This document shows, one piece after another, positions 24,028 through 35,300 of a stretch of 64,000 nt of DNA (within the stretch, counting starts at the first letter, position 1; every line of letters begins with the position of its first letter). Origin of the DNA: Phenylobacterium aquaticum. GTDB taxonomy: Bacteria > Pseudomonadota > Alphaproteobacteria > Caulobacterales > Caulobacteraceae. Position numbers and translations under genes: made by a program. The stretch covers positions 50,745-114,744 of the forward strand of contig NZ_JALDPT010000015.1 in NCBI RefSeq assembly GCF_022695515.1, read 5' to 3'. Below the pieces are notes generated by a model. That model made no database searches, was not told where the DNA came from, and was given only the letters and a program-made list of their open reading frames with translations.

Positions 24028-25093
24028 GCACGGTCTTGGCGGCGGCGTCCCCGCCCATCTCGGCCGAGGCGTTGTCGATCACCAGGCCGCCGTTCCCGGT
24101 CTCGGGGAACAGCACGACATAGGCGAACCAGTAACCGTCCGACCCGCCATGGATCAGGGCCGGACCCTTGCGGCCGGCGATCGAGGACTGGACGCCCCAG
24201 TCGAGCCCGTTCGGGGCGTGGGGCTGCTGGGTCTGCATCAGCCGGTAGGACGCCGCCGAGAGCAGGCGGCCACGGCCCTTGGCGCCGGCCAGCTGGTCGG
24301 CGTTGAACTTCGCCCAGTCGCCGAGGCTCATGTGCAGATTGCCGGCCGGCGCGAACATGTCCGGATTGCTCGGCCCGACGGGCTTGCCCTTGTCATGCCC
24401 CATGGGCTGGCCGGGCCCCGTGGCCGCGAAGCCCGCCGTCGTCATGCCGAGCGGCGCGAACACCTCCTGGCGGATCAGGGTCTCATAGGTCTTGACTGTG
24501 GCGCGCTCGGCGACAGCCGCGGCGATCAGGAAGCCGGTGTTGCTGTAGCCGGAATCGGTCCCCGGCGCGTAGGCCGGCGCCTCGGCGAGCGCACGGGCGA
24601 TATAGTCCAGCCGCTGGGCGGAGACCGGACGGGGGTCCTTGAAATAGGCCTCGACGACGGACAGGTCGGCGATGTTCTCCGGCAGGCCGGACTGGTGCGA
24701 CAGGAGCTGGACCAGGGTCACCGCGCGGTATTCCGGGCGCATCTTCTCCGCCAGGTCGGGCAGCATCTTCGCCAGCGGCGCATCCCAGCTCATCACGCCG
24801 CGATCGACCAGCCGGGCGATCAGGGCGGCGGTCTGCGGCTTGGCGGTGGAGCCGATGATCCAGCTGTCCGTCAGTTGGACCGCCGCGGGCTGGTCGGCGC
24901 GGCGGACGCCCCGCACGGCCATGGCCTCGATCTTGCCGTCCCGGATCACCGCCGCGCCCATGGCCGGGACGTGGCCGCCCGCCATGGCCGAGGCCAGCAA
25001 GGTCTGCAGATCCTGCGCGGTCTCTGCCCGGGCCCCGGCGGCCAGACCCATCAGGCCCACGCTCGCCAGCGCGGCGATCCATCTCGACAACAT
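23990..25093 (-). CDS. Serine hydrolase, class C beta-lactamase family
   Basis: A 367-residue exported serine hydrolase. The signal peptide is residues 1-25 (IAALASVGLMGLAAGARA). Active-site motifs are SxxK in IIGSTAKPQT, YxN in GYSNTGF and a HGG in LIHGGSDG in place of KTG. This set marks esterase/D-aminopeptidase-like members rather than true beta-lactamases. ATG 25093 has GGGAGCCGGGG upstream; the longer frame to 25147 adds 18 residues before the signal peptide. Palindromes at 25154-25183 lie in its upstream region. Confidence 0.9.
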   Translation of the reverse strand: MLSRWIAALASVGLMGLAAGARAETAQDLQTLLASAMAGGHVPAMGAAVIRDGKIEAMAVRGVRRADQPAAVQLTDSWIIGSTAKPQTAALIARLVDRGVMSWDAPLAKMLPDLAEKMRPEYRAVTLVQLLSHQSGLPENIADLSVVEAYFKDPRPVSAQRLDYIARALAEAPAYAPGTDSGYSNTGFLIAAAVAERATVKTYETLIRQEVFAPLGMTTAGFAATGPGQPMGHDKGKPVGPSNPDMFAPAGNLHMSLGDWAKFNADQLAGAKGRGRLLSAASYRLMQTQQPHAPNGLDWGVQSSIAGRKGPALIHGGSDGYWFAYVVLFPETGNGGLVIDNASAEMGGDAAAKTVLKALLAGLAPPQ

Positions 25094-25153
25094 GCCCCGG
25101 CTCCCGTTCGACCTCAGAGGCTGCGGCCTAGGCCAAGCAGCCGACAACGCAAG

Positions 25154-25183
25154 TGAACTTCCGTTCAGGTCAGTCGGACTGAC
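25154..25183. promoter_or_regulatory. Two adjacent small palindromes upstream of the serine hydrolase
   Basis: tgaac-N4-gttca at 25154-25167 is followed directly by gtcagtc-N1-gactgac at 25169-25183. They lie between the end of the DUF1232 gene and the start of the serine hydrolase gene, both on the minus strand. The second could also be a weak terminator of DUF1232. Confidence 0.4.
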
Positions 25184-25186
25184 GCC

Positions 25187-25612
25187 CTAGGCGTCGCCGC
25201 CGAGCTTCGCGAGCAGGGCCTCGGCGGCTTGCCTGTGAGCGGGCTTGAGGTTCTTGCCGACCAGGGCGACGACGGCGGCCAGCACGGCGGCGTCATCGGT
25301 AAAGCCGATCACCCCCAGAAAATCGGGAAGGGCGTCGGTCGGCAGGACGAAATAGGCCAGAGCCGCCATCATCAGCCCCTTGGCGGCGACCGGGGTCTCC
25401 GGATCGCGGGCGCAGTACCAGACCGACAGAAGGTCCGGGGCGAAGGGAATCTTCGTCGCCACCTTGCGGATCTTCGGCCAGAAGCCCGCCGCGACCCTGC
25501 GCTCATTGACCTGGACCACCGACGGAATCAGGGCTTTCGACGGATCGATCACCTCCGCGGGGTCGAATCCGCCGCCCTTGACGTGGCGTGAGTCTTTTGG
25601 AGCGGCGCTCAT
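25187..25612 (-). CDS. DUF1232 (YkvA-like) membrane-associated protein
   Basis: A 141-residue protein. The C-terminal half carries the DUF1232 signature ALAYFVLPTDALPDFLGVIGFTDD (core LPxDxxPDxxxxxGxxDD). One or two hydrophobic helices flank it. The N-terminal part (VWYCARDPETPVAAK) is also typical. No biochemical role is known for the family. Confidence 0.9.
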   Translation of the reverse strand: MSAAPKDSRHVKGGGFDPAEVIDPSKALIPSVVQVNERRVAAGFWPKIRKVATKIPFAPDLLSVWYCARDPETPVAAKGLMMAALAYFVLPTDALPDFLGVIGFTDDAAVLAAVVALVGKNLKPAHRQAAEALLAKLGGDA

Positions 25613-25675
25613 CGGGCTAAAGGCTCGGCTTCGAACGGTTTTAGCAGTCTAACCGAGAACGGGAGCGCAGCGTCC

Positions 25676-26457
<782 letters not shown>

Positions 26458-26488
26458 AACCGCGGAACGAACACGACACCTATGCGTT

Positions 26489-26532
26489 CCCCCGGCCTTG
26501 GGGCTCAGTGTAATGAGCCCAGGGGTCGGGGG
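26489..26532 (+). terminator. Long imperfect hairpin after the SDR gene
   Basis: The outer arms cccccg / cggggg and inner arms gggctca / tgagccc form a 44-base stem-loop starting 31 bases after the SDR stop and ending 11 bases before the next start codon. It may terminate the SDR transcript or lie in the leader of the kinase gene. Confidence 0.5.
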
Positions 26533-26543
26533 ACGTCTGCACT

Positions 26544-29258
26544 ATGAGCGCACCGTGGGCCGGACGCTTCTCCAAGGCCCTTGAGCGGCCCCCCATCGCC
26601 TATGCCGCCATCCTGCTCGCCGTCGTCCTGGCGGCCCTGATGCGCGGTTTCGTCGGGATGTTCATGCCGAACGCCCCGAATTTCATGGCCTTCTTTCCGG
26701 CCATCATGTTCGCCGCCATGGTCGCCGGCGCGTCGGGCGGCGCCCTGGCCACCCTGGCCAGCGTCTCCCTGGTCTGGATCTTCTTCCTGCATGACGAAAG
26801 CGCCGCCGAGCTGTGGCGGGCCGAGCGCGTCCAGCTGGCCCTGTTCGCGGTCACCGCGGGCTTCACGGTCTGGCTGACCACCGTCCTGCGCCGCGCGCTC
26901 CGCCGCAGCGCCGTGATCGAGCAACGGCTGGCGGTGGTGCAGGCCCAGGCGCTCGACTCCTTCGTCATCCTCGAGCCGATCCGCGCCGACAGCGCCGTGG
27001 TGGACTTCACCTGGATCTATTCCAATGTCGCCGCCGACCGCACGACCCCCAGCGCCAAGGGCGGCCTGACCGGCCGCCGCGTCCTCGACGTCTTTCCGGA
27101 CCAGACCGGCGTCGACATGGTGCGCCGCCTGGCCTCCGCCCTGGAGGCGGGAGGACCGGACGATATCGAGGTGCCCCGGGTGATCGAGGGCCGGGAACGC
27201 TGGATGCGCTCCTCGGCCCTGCCCCTGGGCGACAGCGTCGCCGTCACCTTCCGCGACATCACCGCCCAGCGCGAGGCCGAGGCGGAGGCGATCCGCAGCC
27301 GAGACCGCTTCGAGCACATCGCCAACGCCGCCCCGGTGATGATCTGGATGAGCGGACCCCAATTGGGCGGCTCATGGTTCAACGCCTCCTGGCTGACCTT
27401 CACCGGGCGCAGCCTGGACGACGAGATGGGCCGCGGCTGGACGGATGGCGTCCACCCCGACGACCTCGACCGGCTGCTGGCCGCCTATGCAGAAGGCTTC
27501 GAACACCGCCAGACCCTGCGCATCGAGTACCGGCTGCGCAACGCCCAGGGCCAGTATCGCTGGCTCGACGAGGTGGCCACCCCCTGCTTCGACGCCGACG
27601 GTGCCTTCACGGGCTATATCGGCTCCTGCGTCGACGTCACCGATCGGCGGACCGCCGAACAGGCCCTGCGCAGCGGCGAGGCCCGCGTCCGGGCCCTGGT
27701 CGACTCCCTGCCGCAACTCCTGTGGTCCAACCGGGTCGATGGCTTCTGCGACTATCTCAGCCCGCAATGGGTCGCCTATACCGGCGTGCCCGCCGAACAG
27801 CATCGCGGCGATGGCTGGCTTGACGCCATCCATCCGGACGACCGCGACCACGTCCAGGCCGCCTGGGCGCGGGCGGTGGCCGGGATCGAGCCCCTGAACG
27901 TGGAATACCGGATCCGCCGCCATGACGGGGTCTGGCGCTGGTTCAGCGGCCGGGCCGCCGCCATCCTCGAGGACGACGGCACCGTCCGGCGCTGGTTCGG
28001 CTCGTCCTCGGACATCACCGAGATCGTCGAGGCCCGCAGCGACCTCGAGGCGGCGGTCGCCACCCGCACCCGCGAGCTCGAAGAAAGCCTGGAGGAGCGC
28101 GCCCGCGCCGAGGCGGCGCTCGCCCAGGCGCACCGGCTGGAGACGCTCGGGCGGCTCACCGGCGGGGTGGCCCACGACTTCAACAACCTGCTGACCGTGA
28201 TCATCGGCGGCCTGGACATGATTCTCAAACGGCCCGCCGACACCGAGCGCGTCAGCCACCTGGCCGACGCGGCCATGTCCGCCGGCCGCCGCGGCGAGCG
28301 GCTGACCCGCCAGCTGCTGGCCTTCGCCCGCCGCCAGGAGCTCAAGCCCGAGGTCGTCGACCTGACTCAGCTCGTCACCCAGGCCGAGCCCCTGTTGTTG
28401 CGGGCGGTGGGGGCCGGCGCGGACCTGACCCTCGATCTTCCGCCGGATCTCGGCGCGGCGCGGCTCGACCCCGCCCAGTTCGAGGCCGCCCTGCTGAACC
28501 TCGTGGTCAATGCGGCGGACGCGATCGGCGAGCATGGCCAGGTGACGATCCGCGCGCGGCGCCGCCAGCTGGCGGCCGGCGAGGTGCAGACGGTCGGGGC
28601 CGGAGCCTATGTGGCGATCGCGGTCAGCGACACCGGACCGGGCATGAGCCCCGAAACCCTGCAACGCGCCTTCGAGCCCTTCTTCACCACCAAGGAGGTG
28701 GGCAAGGGCACCGGCCTGGGCCTGGCCCAGGTCTACGGCTTCATCACCCAGGCCGGCGGCGCCGTCACCATTGACAGCGCCCTGGGCGAGGGCGCGACGG
28801 TCACCCTCTATGTGCCGGTCACCGACGCCCCGGCCGACGCGCAGGCCGAGGTCGCCGATCCGGCTCCCGCCGGCGGGCGGCTGAGCGCCCATATCCTGCT
28901 GGTCGAGGACGACGACGGCGTGCGGGCGGTCACCGAGGGCCTGCTGGCGGACCTGGGCTGCCGGGTGACCTCGGAGCCGGACGCCCAGAGCGCCCTGAAG
29001 CGCCTGACCTCGGGCGAGGTCTTCGACCTGATGCTGTCGGACATCGTCATGCCGGGCGGAATGAACGGGGTGGAGCTGGCCCGCGCGGCCGCGGCCCGCG
29101 CCCCCGACCTGCCCATCGTGCTGACCACGGGATACGCCGGAGACCGGTTCGGCGACGCCTCGGGCGAGACGCCCTGGCCGGTCCTGCGCAAGCCGTTCCG
29201 CGCCGATCAGCTGGAGGCCGTGGTCCGCGACGTGCTGGCCGTCGCGGAACAGGACTAG
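26544..29258 (+). CDS. Membrane hybrid histidine kinase with three PAS domains
   Basis: A 904-residue sensor. The N-terminal membrane part (about residues 15-115) resembles the DUF4118 hairpin: [55 protein letters not shown]. Three PAS domains follow (about 130-240, 250-370 and 380-495; two contain the HPDD motif), then a coiled coil, HisKA ([16 protein letters not shown], His about 545), HATPase ([18 protein letters not shown]) and a C-terminal receiver ([11 protein letters not shown]). The HDFNN H box is of the NtrB-like PAS-kinase group. Its TAG stop is shared with the convergent HerA gene through CTAG (29255-29258). Confidence 0.9.
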   Translation: MSAPWAGRFSKALERPPIAYAAILLAVVLAALMRGFVGMFMPNAPNFMAFFPAIMFAAMVAGASGGALATLASVSLVWIFFLHDESAAELWRAERVQLALFAVTAGFTVWLTTVLRRALRRSAVIEQRLAVVQAQALDSFVILEPIRADSAVVDFTWIYSNVAADRTTPSAKGGLTGRRVLDVFPDQTGVDMVRRLASALEAGGPDDIEVPRVIEGRERWMRSSALPLGDSVAVTFRDITAQREAEAEAIRSRDRFEHIANAAPVMIWMSGPQLGGSWFNASWLTFTGRSLDDEMGRGWTDGVHPDDLDRLLAAYAEGFEHRQTLRIEYRLRNAQGQYRWLDEVATPCFDADGAFTGYIGSCVDVTDRRTAEQALRSGEARVRALVDSLPQLLWSNRVDGFCDYLSPQWVAYTGVPAEQHRGDGWLDAIHPDDRDHVQAAWARAVAGIEPLNVEYRIRRHDGVWRWFSGRAAAILEDDGTVRRWFGSSSDITEIVEARSDLEAAVATRTRELEESLEERARAEAALAQAHRLETLGRLTGGVAHDFNNLLTVIIGGLDMILKRPADTERVSHLADAAMSAGRRGERLTRQLLAFARRQELKPEVVDLTQLVTQAEPLLLRAVGAGADLTLDLPPDLGAARLDPAQFEAALLNLVVNAADAIGEHGQVTIRARRRQLAAGEVQTVGAGAYVAIAVSDTGPGMSPETLQRAFEPFFTTKEVGKGTGLGLAQVYGFITQAGGAVTIDSALGEGATVTLYVPVTDAPADAQAEVADPAPAGGRLSAHILLVEDDDGVRAVTEGLLADLGCRVTSEPDAQSALKRLTSGEVFDLMLSDIVMPGGMNGVELARAAAARAPDLPIVLTTGYAGDRFGDASGETPWPVLRKPFRADQLEAVVRDVLAVAEQD

Positions 29259-30754
29259 CGGCGACGCCCCCGGCTGCTGGCGCTCAGGCCGCCCAGCACG
29301 CCGCGGATCAGTTCCCGTCCGACCTGGGTTCCGATGGTGCGGACCATGGACATGGCGAAGGCCTCGACCGCCGTCTGGCGGCCGGAGGTCCGGGTCCGCG
29401 GCGCAGGCGCCTCTTCACGGGGGGTGACCGGGACCGAGGCGCGCCGGGGCGCCGGGACTTCCTCGGGCGGACGGGCCGCATCGGCGCGGGCCTTGAGGGT
29501 CTCGAAGGCCGACTCCCGATCCTGCACCTGGTCATAGAGCCCGCGCACAGGGCTGCGGGCGATGACCGCCGCCCGCTCGTCCGGCGTCAGCGGTCCCAGC
29601 CGCGAATTTGGCGGACGGATCAGGGTCTTCTCGACCATGGTCGGGGCGCCGCGCTCGTCGAGCACCGAGACCAGGGCCTCGCCCACGCCCAAGCCCTGGA
29701 TCGCCTCGGCGGTGTCGAAGGCCGGGTTGGGTCGGAAACTGTCGGCCGCCGCCCGCAGCCCCCGCTGCTCGACGGGGGTGTAGGCGCGCAGCGCATGCTG
29801 GATGCGGTTGCCCAACTGGCCCAGCACCGTCTCTGGAATGTCGGCCGGGTTCTGGGTGACGAAATAGACGCCGACCCCCTTGGAGCGGATCAGGCGCACC
29901 ACCTGCTCCACCTTCTCCAGCAGCGGCTTGGGCGCGTCGCGGAACAGGAGGTGGGCCTCGTCGAAGAAGAACACCAGCTTGGGCTTTTCCGGATCGCCCA
30001 CCTCGGGCAGCTCCTCGAACAGCTCCGACAGCAGCCACAACAGGAAGGTGGCGTAGAGCCGGGGGCTGGCGATCAGCTTGTCGGCGGCCAGCACATTGAC
30101 ATAGCCGCGGCCGGACCCGTCCGCGCGCATCAGGTCGGAGAGCGCCAGCGCCGGCTCGCCGAACAGCTTGGCGCCGCCCTGGTCCTCCAGCACCAGCAGC
30201 TTGCGCTGGATGGTGGCCACCGTGGCCGCCGAGACATTGCCGTACTTGGCGCCCAGTTCGGCGGCGTGTTCGGCGGCGAAGGACAGGGCCGCCTGCAGGT
30301 CCTTGAGGTCCAGCAGCAGCAGGCCCTCGTCGTCGGCGGCGCGGAACACCACCGTGAGCACCCCCTCCTGGACGTCGTTGAGCTCCAGCATGCGGGCGAT
30401 CAGCAAGGGCCCCATCTCCGAGACCGTGGCGCGGATCGGATGGCCCTGGTCGCCGAACAGATCCCAGAACACCACCGGGGCGGCGTCGGGATGCAGGGTC
30501 AGGTTCATGGCCGCCGCCCGGGCGAGCATCTTGTCGTTCGGCTGGCCGGGCGCAGCCACCCCGCAGAGGTCGCCCTTCACGTCGGCGCAGAACACCGGCA
30601 CGCCCGCGTCGGACAGGCCCTGGGCCAGGGTCTGCAGGGTGACGGTCTTGCCGGTCCCCGTGGCCCCGGCCACCAGGCCATGGCGATTGGCCCGGTCGAG
30701 CCGAAGGGTCTGGGCATGATCGGAAAAGCCGATCAGTACGCCGTCGTCCGCCAT
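29255..30754 (-). CDS. HerA-like ATPase, DUF853 (YjgR) family
   Basis: A 499-residue P-loop ATPase. Walker A is [12 protein letters not shown], Walker B is [12 protein letters not shown], and an arginine region ([20 protein letters not shown]) follows. The DUF853 family (E. coli YjgR) is related to HerA/FtsK translocases but its role is unsettled. The C-terminal 80 residues are Arg/Pro-rich and poorly conserved. ATG 30754 is preferred because GAGGA then has normal spacing; ATG 30760 is only 2 bases from it. Confidence 0.88.
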   Translation of the reverse strand: MADDGVLIGFSDHAQTLRLDRANRHGLVAGATGTGKTVTLQTLAQGLSDAGVPVFCADVKGDLCGVAAPGQPNDKMLARAAAMNLTLHPDAAPVVFWDLFGDQGHPIRATVSEMGPLLIARMLELNDVQEGVLTVVFRAADDEGLLLLDLKDLQAALSFAAEHAAELGAKYGNVSAATVATIQRKLLVLEDQGGAKLFGEPALALSDLMRADGSGRGYVNVLAADKLIASPRLYATFLLWLLSELFEELPEVGDPEKPKLVFFFDEAHLLFRDAPKPLLEKVEQVVRLIRSKGVGVYFVTQNPADIPETVLGQLGNRIQHALRAYTPVEQRGLRAAADSFRPNPAFDTAEAIQGLGVGEALVSVLDERGAPTMVEKTLIRPPNSRLGPLTPDERAAVIARSPVRGLYDQVQDRESAFETLKARADAARPPEEVPAPRRASVPVTPREEAPAPRTRTSGRQTAVEAFAMSMVRTIGTQVGRELIRGVLGGLSASSRGRRR

Positions 30755-30991
30755 GGTCATGTCCTCAAGCTTGCGCGAAGCGCCCAGGCTAGCGACCCGC
30801 CCGGACCCGCGCCACCGCCCCGCCCGCCCAGGCCGGGTTCAGGAGCAAGAAATTCGAGGACGGGCGGGGGCGGCGGGACGGGCCATGCGCGTCCCCGCGA
30901 CCTTTCGTCAAAGAAAGCCGCCTTTTTGCCCGGTGACTCGGTCTAGAAACGGGTTTCATGTCGCTGATCGCCACAGCGATAGGGAGACCGC

Positions 30992-32110
30992 ATGCCCGAC
31001 GCCGACGCCAGGCCTCACGCGCACCCGACCCAGGTCATCCTGGCGGTCCTCGCCTCCGGCGCCGCGCTCTACGCCCTGGCCGACATCCTGACGCCCCCGG
31101 CCATGGCCCTGTTCCTGGCCATCGTCATCGACGGCTTCGCGCGCGTGCTGGAGCGGCGGGTGACCTGGATCTCCAAGCGCTCGGCCATGCCGATCGCCAT
31201 CGTGCTCTCGACCCTGCTGTTCGGGGCGGCGGTGTTCGTGGTGGCCGACAACGCCACCAGCTTCGCCAACAAGCTGATCACCTATCTGCCCAAGCTCAAC
31301 GCCCTGATCGCCCGGGGCGCGGGGGTCGCGCACCTAGACGTGGCGCCCACGGTCGACCAGCTGATCGACCGCCTGAACCCGTCGAAATATCTCGGCGACG
31401 TCGCCAAGGGCTTCCAGAACTTCGCCTCCAACGCCGTCTTCATCCTGATCTATCTGGGCTTCATCCTGGCCTCGCGCCGGTCCTTCGAGCGCAAGCTGAT
31501 CAATCTGTCGGGCAATCGCGCCCAGCGGCACGGCGCCATGGAGGCCTTCAACCGCATCCGCGACGGGGTCGAGCAGTATCTCTGGGTCCAGACCGTGACC
31601 GGAGTGATGATCGCCGTCGGCTCCTGGGCGGTGATGGCGGCGCTCGGCCTGGAGAACGCGGTCTTCTGGGCCTTCCTGATCTTCATCGCCTCCTACATTC
31701 CGATCATCGGCGGCGCGATCGGCATCCTGGCGCCGCCCCTGTTCGCCCTCGTCCAGTACGACACCCTCTGGCAGGCGGCGGTGCTGATCAGCGTGCTCCA
31801 GACCATCCAGTTCGTGGTCGGCAACGTGGTGCTGCCCCGCATGCAGGGCGACAGCCTGAACATCGACCCGGTGGTGGTGCTGCTGTCCCTGGCCTTCTGG
31901 GGCGCGATCTGGGGCGTGCCCGGCATGTTCCTGTCCACGCCGCTCACCGTCATCGCCATGGTCGTCTGCGCCCAATTCGAAGGCGCGCGCTGGGTCGCGG
32001 TGCTGCTGTCGGCCAACGGCGCGCCGGAAAAACTCAAGGACCGCAAGTCGCCGTCCAGTCCTGACGACGGTCCGCCCTCCAAGCTTGGCCGTGACGTCAC
32101 GCAAGCGTGA
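30992..32110 (+). CDS. AI-2E family (PerM-type) membrane permease
   Basis: A 372-residue protein with seven or eight membrane segments. The family pattern is a helical hairpin near the start (VILAVLASGAALYALADI, AMALFLAIVIDGFARVL), a soluble middle, and the conserved IIGGAIGILAPPLFALVQ and FWGAIWGVPGMFLSTPLTV regions. Family members export diverse solutes, and AI-2 transport should not be assumed. The ribosome site gggag lies 7 bases upstream. A charged tail follows the last helix. Confidence 0.9.
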   Translation: MPDADARPHAHPTQVILAVLASGAALYALADILTPPAMALFLAIVIDGFARVLERRVTWISKRSAMPIAIVLSTLLFGAAVFVVADNATSFANKLITYLPKLNALIARGAGVAHLDVAPTVDQLIDRLNPSKYLGDVAKGFQNFASNAVFILIYLGFILASRRSFERKLINLSGNRAQRHGAMEAFNRIRDGVEQYLWVQTVTGVMIAVGSWAVMAALGLENAVFWAFLIFIASYIPIIGGAIGILAPPLFALVQYDTLWQAAVLISVLQTIQFVVGNVVLPRMQGDSLNIDPVVVLLSLAFWGAIWGVPGMFLSTPLTVIAMVVCAQFEGARWVAVLLSANGAPEKLKDRKSPSSPDDGPPSKLGRDVTQA

Positions 32111-32233
32111 AGACTACACAACTCAGGGGTCTTAAACTTGGCCGCTCACTCCCTATCTAAGTTTGGCTCGGGCAAGTCCCGACTTAGCGACGCCCGCCAA
32201 TACAGCCCCCGGGCGCTGCGAGCACCGAGTGTT

Positions 32234-32288
32234 CCGCCTCCCCCCAAAGGCGGGACCACACGCCGCCGGACACTCTCCTCCGGCGGCG
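32234..32288 (+). promoter_or_regulatory. Two hairpins in the leader of gdhZ
   Basis: ccgcct / aggcgg (32234-32253) is followed by a 10-base-arm hairpin, cgccgccgga / tccggcggcg (32261-32288), ending 34 bases before the gdhZ start. The second could be an attenuator or the terminator of the preceding gene. The remaining intergenic bases from 32111 show no other feature. Confidence 0.4.
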
Positions 32289-32322
32289 TTCTCGCGTCTG
32301 AGGCCCAACGCGAGATCGCCCA

Positions 32323-35300
32323 ATGACTCAAGCCCCCCGCACCCACGCCGCCGCCGTGAAGGCGCTGAAGGCCGCCTTCGCCGAGATCGCCGACGGCCCG
32401 GCGACCCAGGCCTTTGTCGAGCAGGTCGGCCGCGACCTCGCCCCGGACGAACTGCCGGAGCTGAGCGCCGAGGCCCTGGCCGACGCCCTGGTCGCGTTCT
32501 GGACCTTCGGCGCCCAGCGCAAGGGGACCGGCCCCGCCGTTCGCCTGACGTCCATGGAGCCGGGCCTGGACCGGCTGGAGATCGTCCAGCCCGACGCCCC
32601 CTTCCTGGTCGACAGCGTCATGGGCGAGATCGCCGAGCAGGGCCTGTCCGTGCGGGCCATGTTCCACCCGGTCGTCGAGGTGGCCCGTGACCGCAAGGGC
32701 GTCCGGGTCGAGGGGGGAACTCCGCACCGGGAATCCATGATCCTGGTCATGCTCGAGCGCGTGGGCGCCGACCGCGAGGCCGCCCTGATCGAGGGCGTCC
32801 GGGCCGCGCTGGGCGATGTCCGCGCCGCCGTCGACGATTTCCCCGCCATGCTGGCCCTGATGGGCCGCACCATCACCGAGGTGAAGGCCCTGCCGCTCAC
32901 CGGCAAGGAGGCCGCCCGTCGCGACGAGGACGCCGCCTTCCTGGCCTGGCTGAAGGACGAGCACTTCGTCTATCTGGGCGCCCGGGTCTACGAGTACCCG
33001 CGCCTGCCCAATGGCGACTACGCGAAGGAGGAGCCGCTTTATCAGCCGCAGGACGGCCTGGGCGTGCTGCGCGATCCGGCCCGCACGGTGCTGCGCCGGA
33101 CATCGGAGCCGGCCGTGCTGTCGGCCCAGATCCGCAACCGCCTGGCCGACCCCATGGTGGTGGTGGCCAAGTCCAATGTCCGCTCCCGCGTCCATCGCCG
33201 CGGCTACATGGACTATGTGGGGGTCAAGCGGTACGGCGCCGACGGCAAGCCCTCGGGCGAGATCCGCTTCGTCGGCCTGTTCACCTCCGAGGCCTATGAC
33301 CAGCCAGTCGCCGAGGTGCCGATGATCCGCGCCAAGGTCGATCGGGTCCTGGCCCGGGCCCACGCCATGCCGGGCAGCCACAACGCCAAGCGGCTGAAGA
33401 ACATCCTCGAGAACCACCCGCGCGACGAGCTGTTCCAGACCACCGAGGACGAACTCAAGGACCTCGCGCTCGGCGTGCTGCACCTCTACGACCGCCCGCG
33501 CGTGCGCCTGTTCGAGCGCCGCGACCCCTATGACCGCTTCGCCGCCGTGCTGATGTACGTGCCCCGCGAACGCTATGATTCCGGCCTGCGCGCCCGGGCC
33601 GGCGCCATGCTCGCCGAGGCCTATGGCGGCCGGGTCTCGGCCTATTACCCCTATTTCTCCGACACCCCCCTGGCCCGGGTCTATTTCATCATCGGCTTCA
33701 CGCCGGGCGACCACAGGGTTCCGAACTTCAAGGCCCTGGAGGCCCAGATCGCCGCGGCGCGCGGACCTGGGAAGACCGGTTCAGCGACGCCGTGCGGCTG
33801 TCAGGCCGCTCCAGCGACCAGGTCGCCGACGTCCTGGCCCGCTATGGCCAGGCCTTCCCGGCCGGCTACCGCGATCGCTACGACGCCGCCGAGGCCCTGT
33901 CCGACCTGGCGGTGATCGAGGCCCGCGGCGCCAGCGAGGCCATCCAGGTCCGCGCCTATCGCAGCACCGGCGACGGCAAGACCCAGTTCCGCTTCAAACT
34001 CTATCGCCAGGGCGAGCCCGCCCCCCTGGCCGACGTCCTGCCGATCCTGGAGAATATGGGCCTCAAGGCCATGGTCGAGACCGGCTTCCCGATCACCCGG
34101 GCGAACGCCGCGCCGATCTGGGTCCACGACTTCGACCTGCTGGACGAGCGCGGCGAGCACCTCGTGTTCGCCGATGTGAAACAGGCCTTCGAGGAGGCCT
34201 TCATCGCCGTCTGGGACGGCCGCACCGAGAATGACGGCTTCAACCGCCTGGTGCTGGAGCTGTCGATCTCCTGGCGCGACGCCGCCCTGATCCGGGCCCT
34301 GGCCCGCTACCGCCAGCAGTCGGGCCTGGACCCCAGCCAGAGGGTGCAGGAGGCCGCGCTCGCCAACAATCCCGGCGTCGTCCGGCTGATCCTCGACCTC
34401 TTCCGCACCAAGTTCCATCCGGCGATCCGCGCCGACCTCGCCGAGCGCCGCAAGCAGGCGGCCGAGGTCATGGCCGAGATCGTGGAGGCCCTGCAGCTGG
34501 TCGAGAGCCTGGACGAGGACCGGGTGCTGCGCCGCCTGGCCCTGCTGGTCGGGGCGATCCTGCGGACCAACTATTACCAGCCGGCCGCCGACGGGACCCC
34601 GCGCAGCTATATCAGCTTCAAGGTGGCCTCCGGCGAGCTGGCCGATCTGCCGGCCCCCAAGCCGTTCCGCGAGATCTTCGTCTGGGCGACCCATGTGGAG
34701 GGCATCCACCTGCGCTTCGGCCCCGTCGCCCGCGGCGGCCTGCGCTGGAGCGACCGTCGCGACGACTTCCGCACCGAGGTGCTGGGTCTCGTAAAGGCCC
34801 AGCAGGTCAAGAACGCGGTGATCGTGCCCGTCGGCTCCAAGGGCGGCTTCTATCCCAAGCAGCTGCCCAAGGCGGGCTCCGCCGAGGCGGTGCGGGCCGA
34901 AGGGATCCGCGCCTATACGACCTTCCTGAGCGGCCTGTTGGACATCACCGACAACCTCACCCCCGACGGCAAGGTGGTCCACCCGGCCAATGTCATCGTC
35001 CACGATGGGGACGATCCCTATCTGGTGGTCGCGGCCGACAAGGGCACGGCGACCTTCTCCGACATCGCCAACGGCATCGCCGAATCCTACGGTTTCTGGC
35101 TGGGCGACGCCTTCGCGTCGGGCGGCTCGGCGGGCTACGACCACAAGGTCATGGGCATCACCGCCCGCGGCGCCTGGGAGGCCGTCAAGCGCCACTTCCG
35201 CGAGCTGGGCAAGGATATCCAGACCGAGCCCTTCACCGTGGTCGGCGTCGGCGACATGTCGGGCGACGTGTTCGGCAACGGCATGCTGCTGTCGCGGCAC

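Noticed and set aside
23990..25093. Beta-lactamase resistance gene
   Set aside because: It has SxxK and YxN, but the third motif is HGG and not KTG, so an esterase or peptidase role is more likely.
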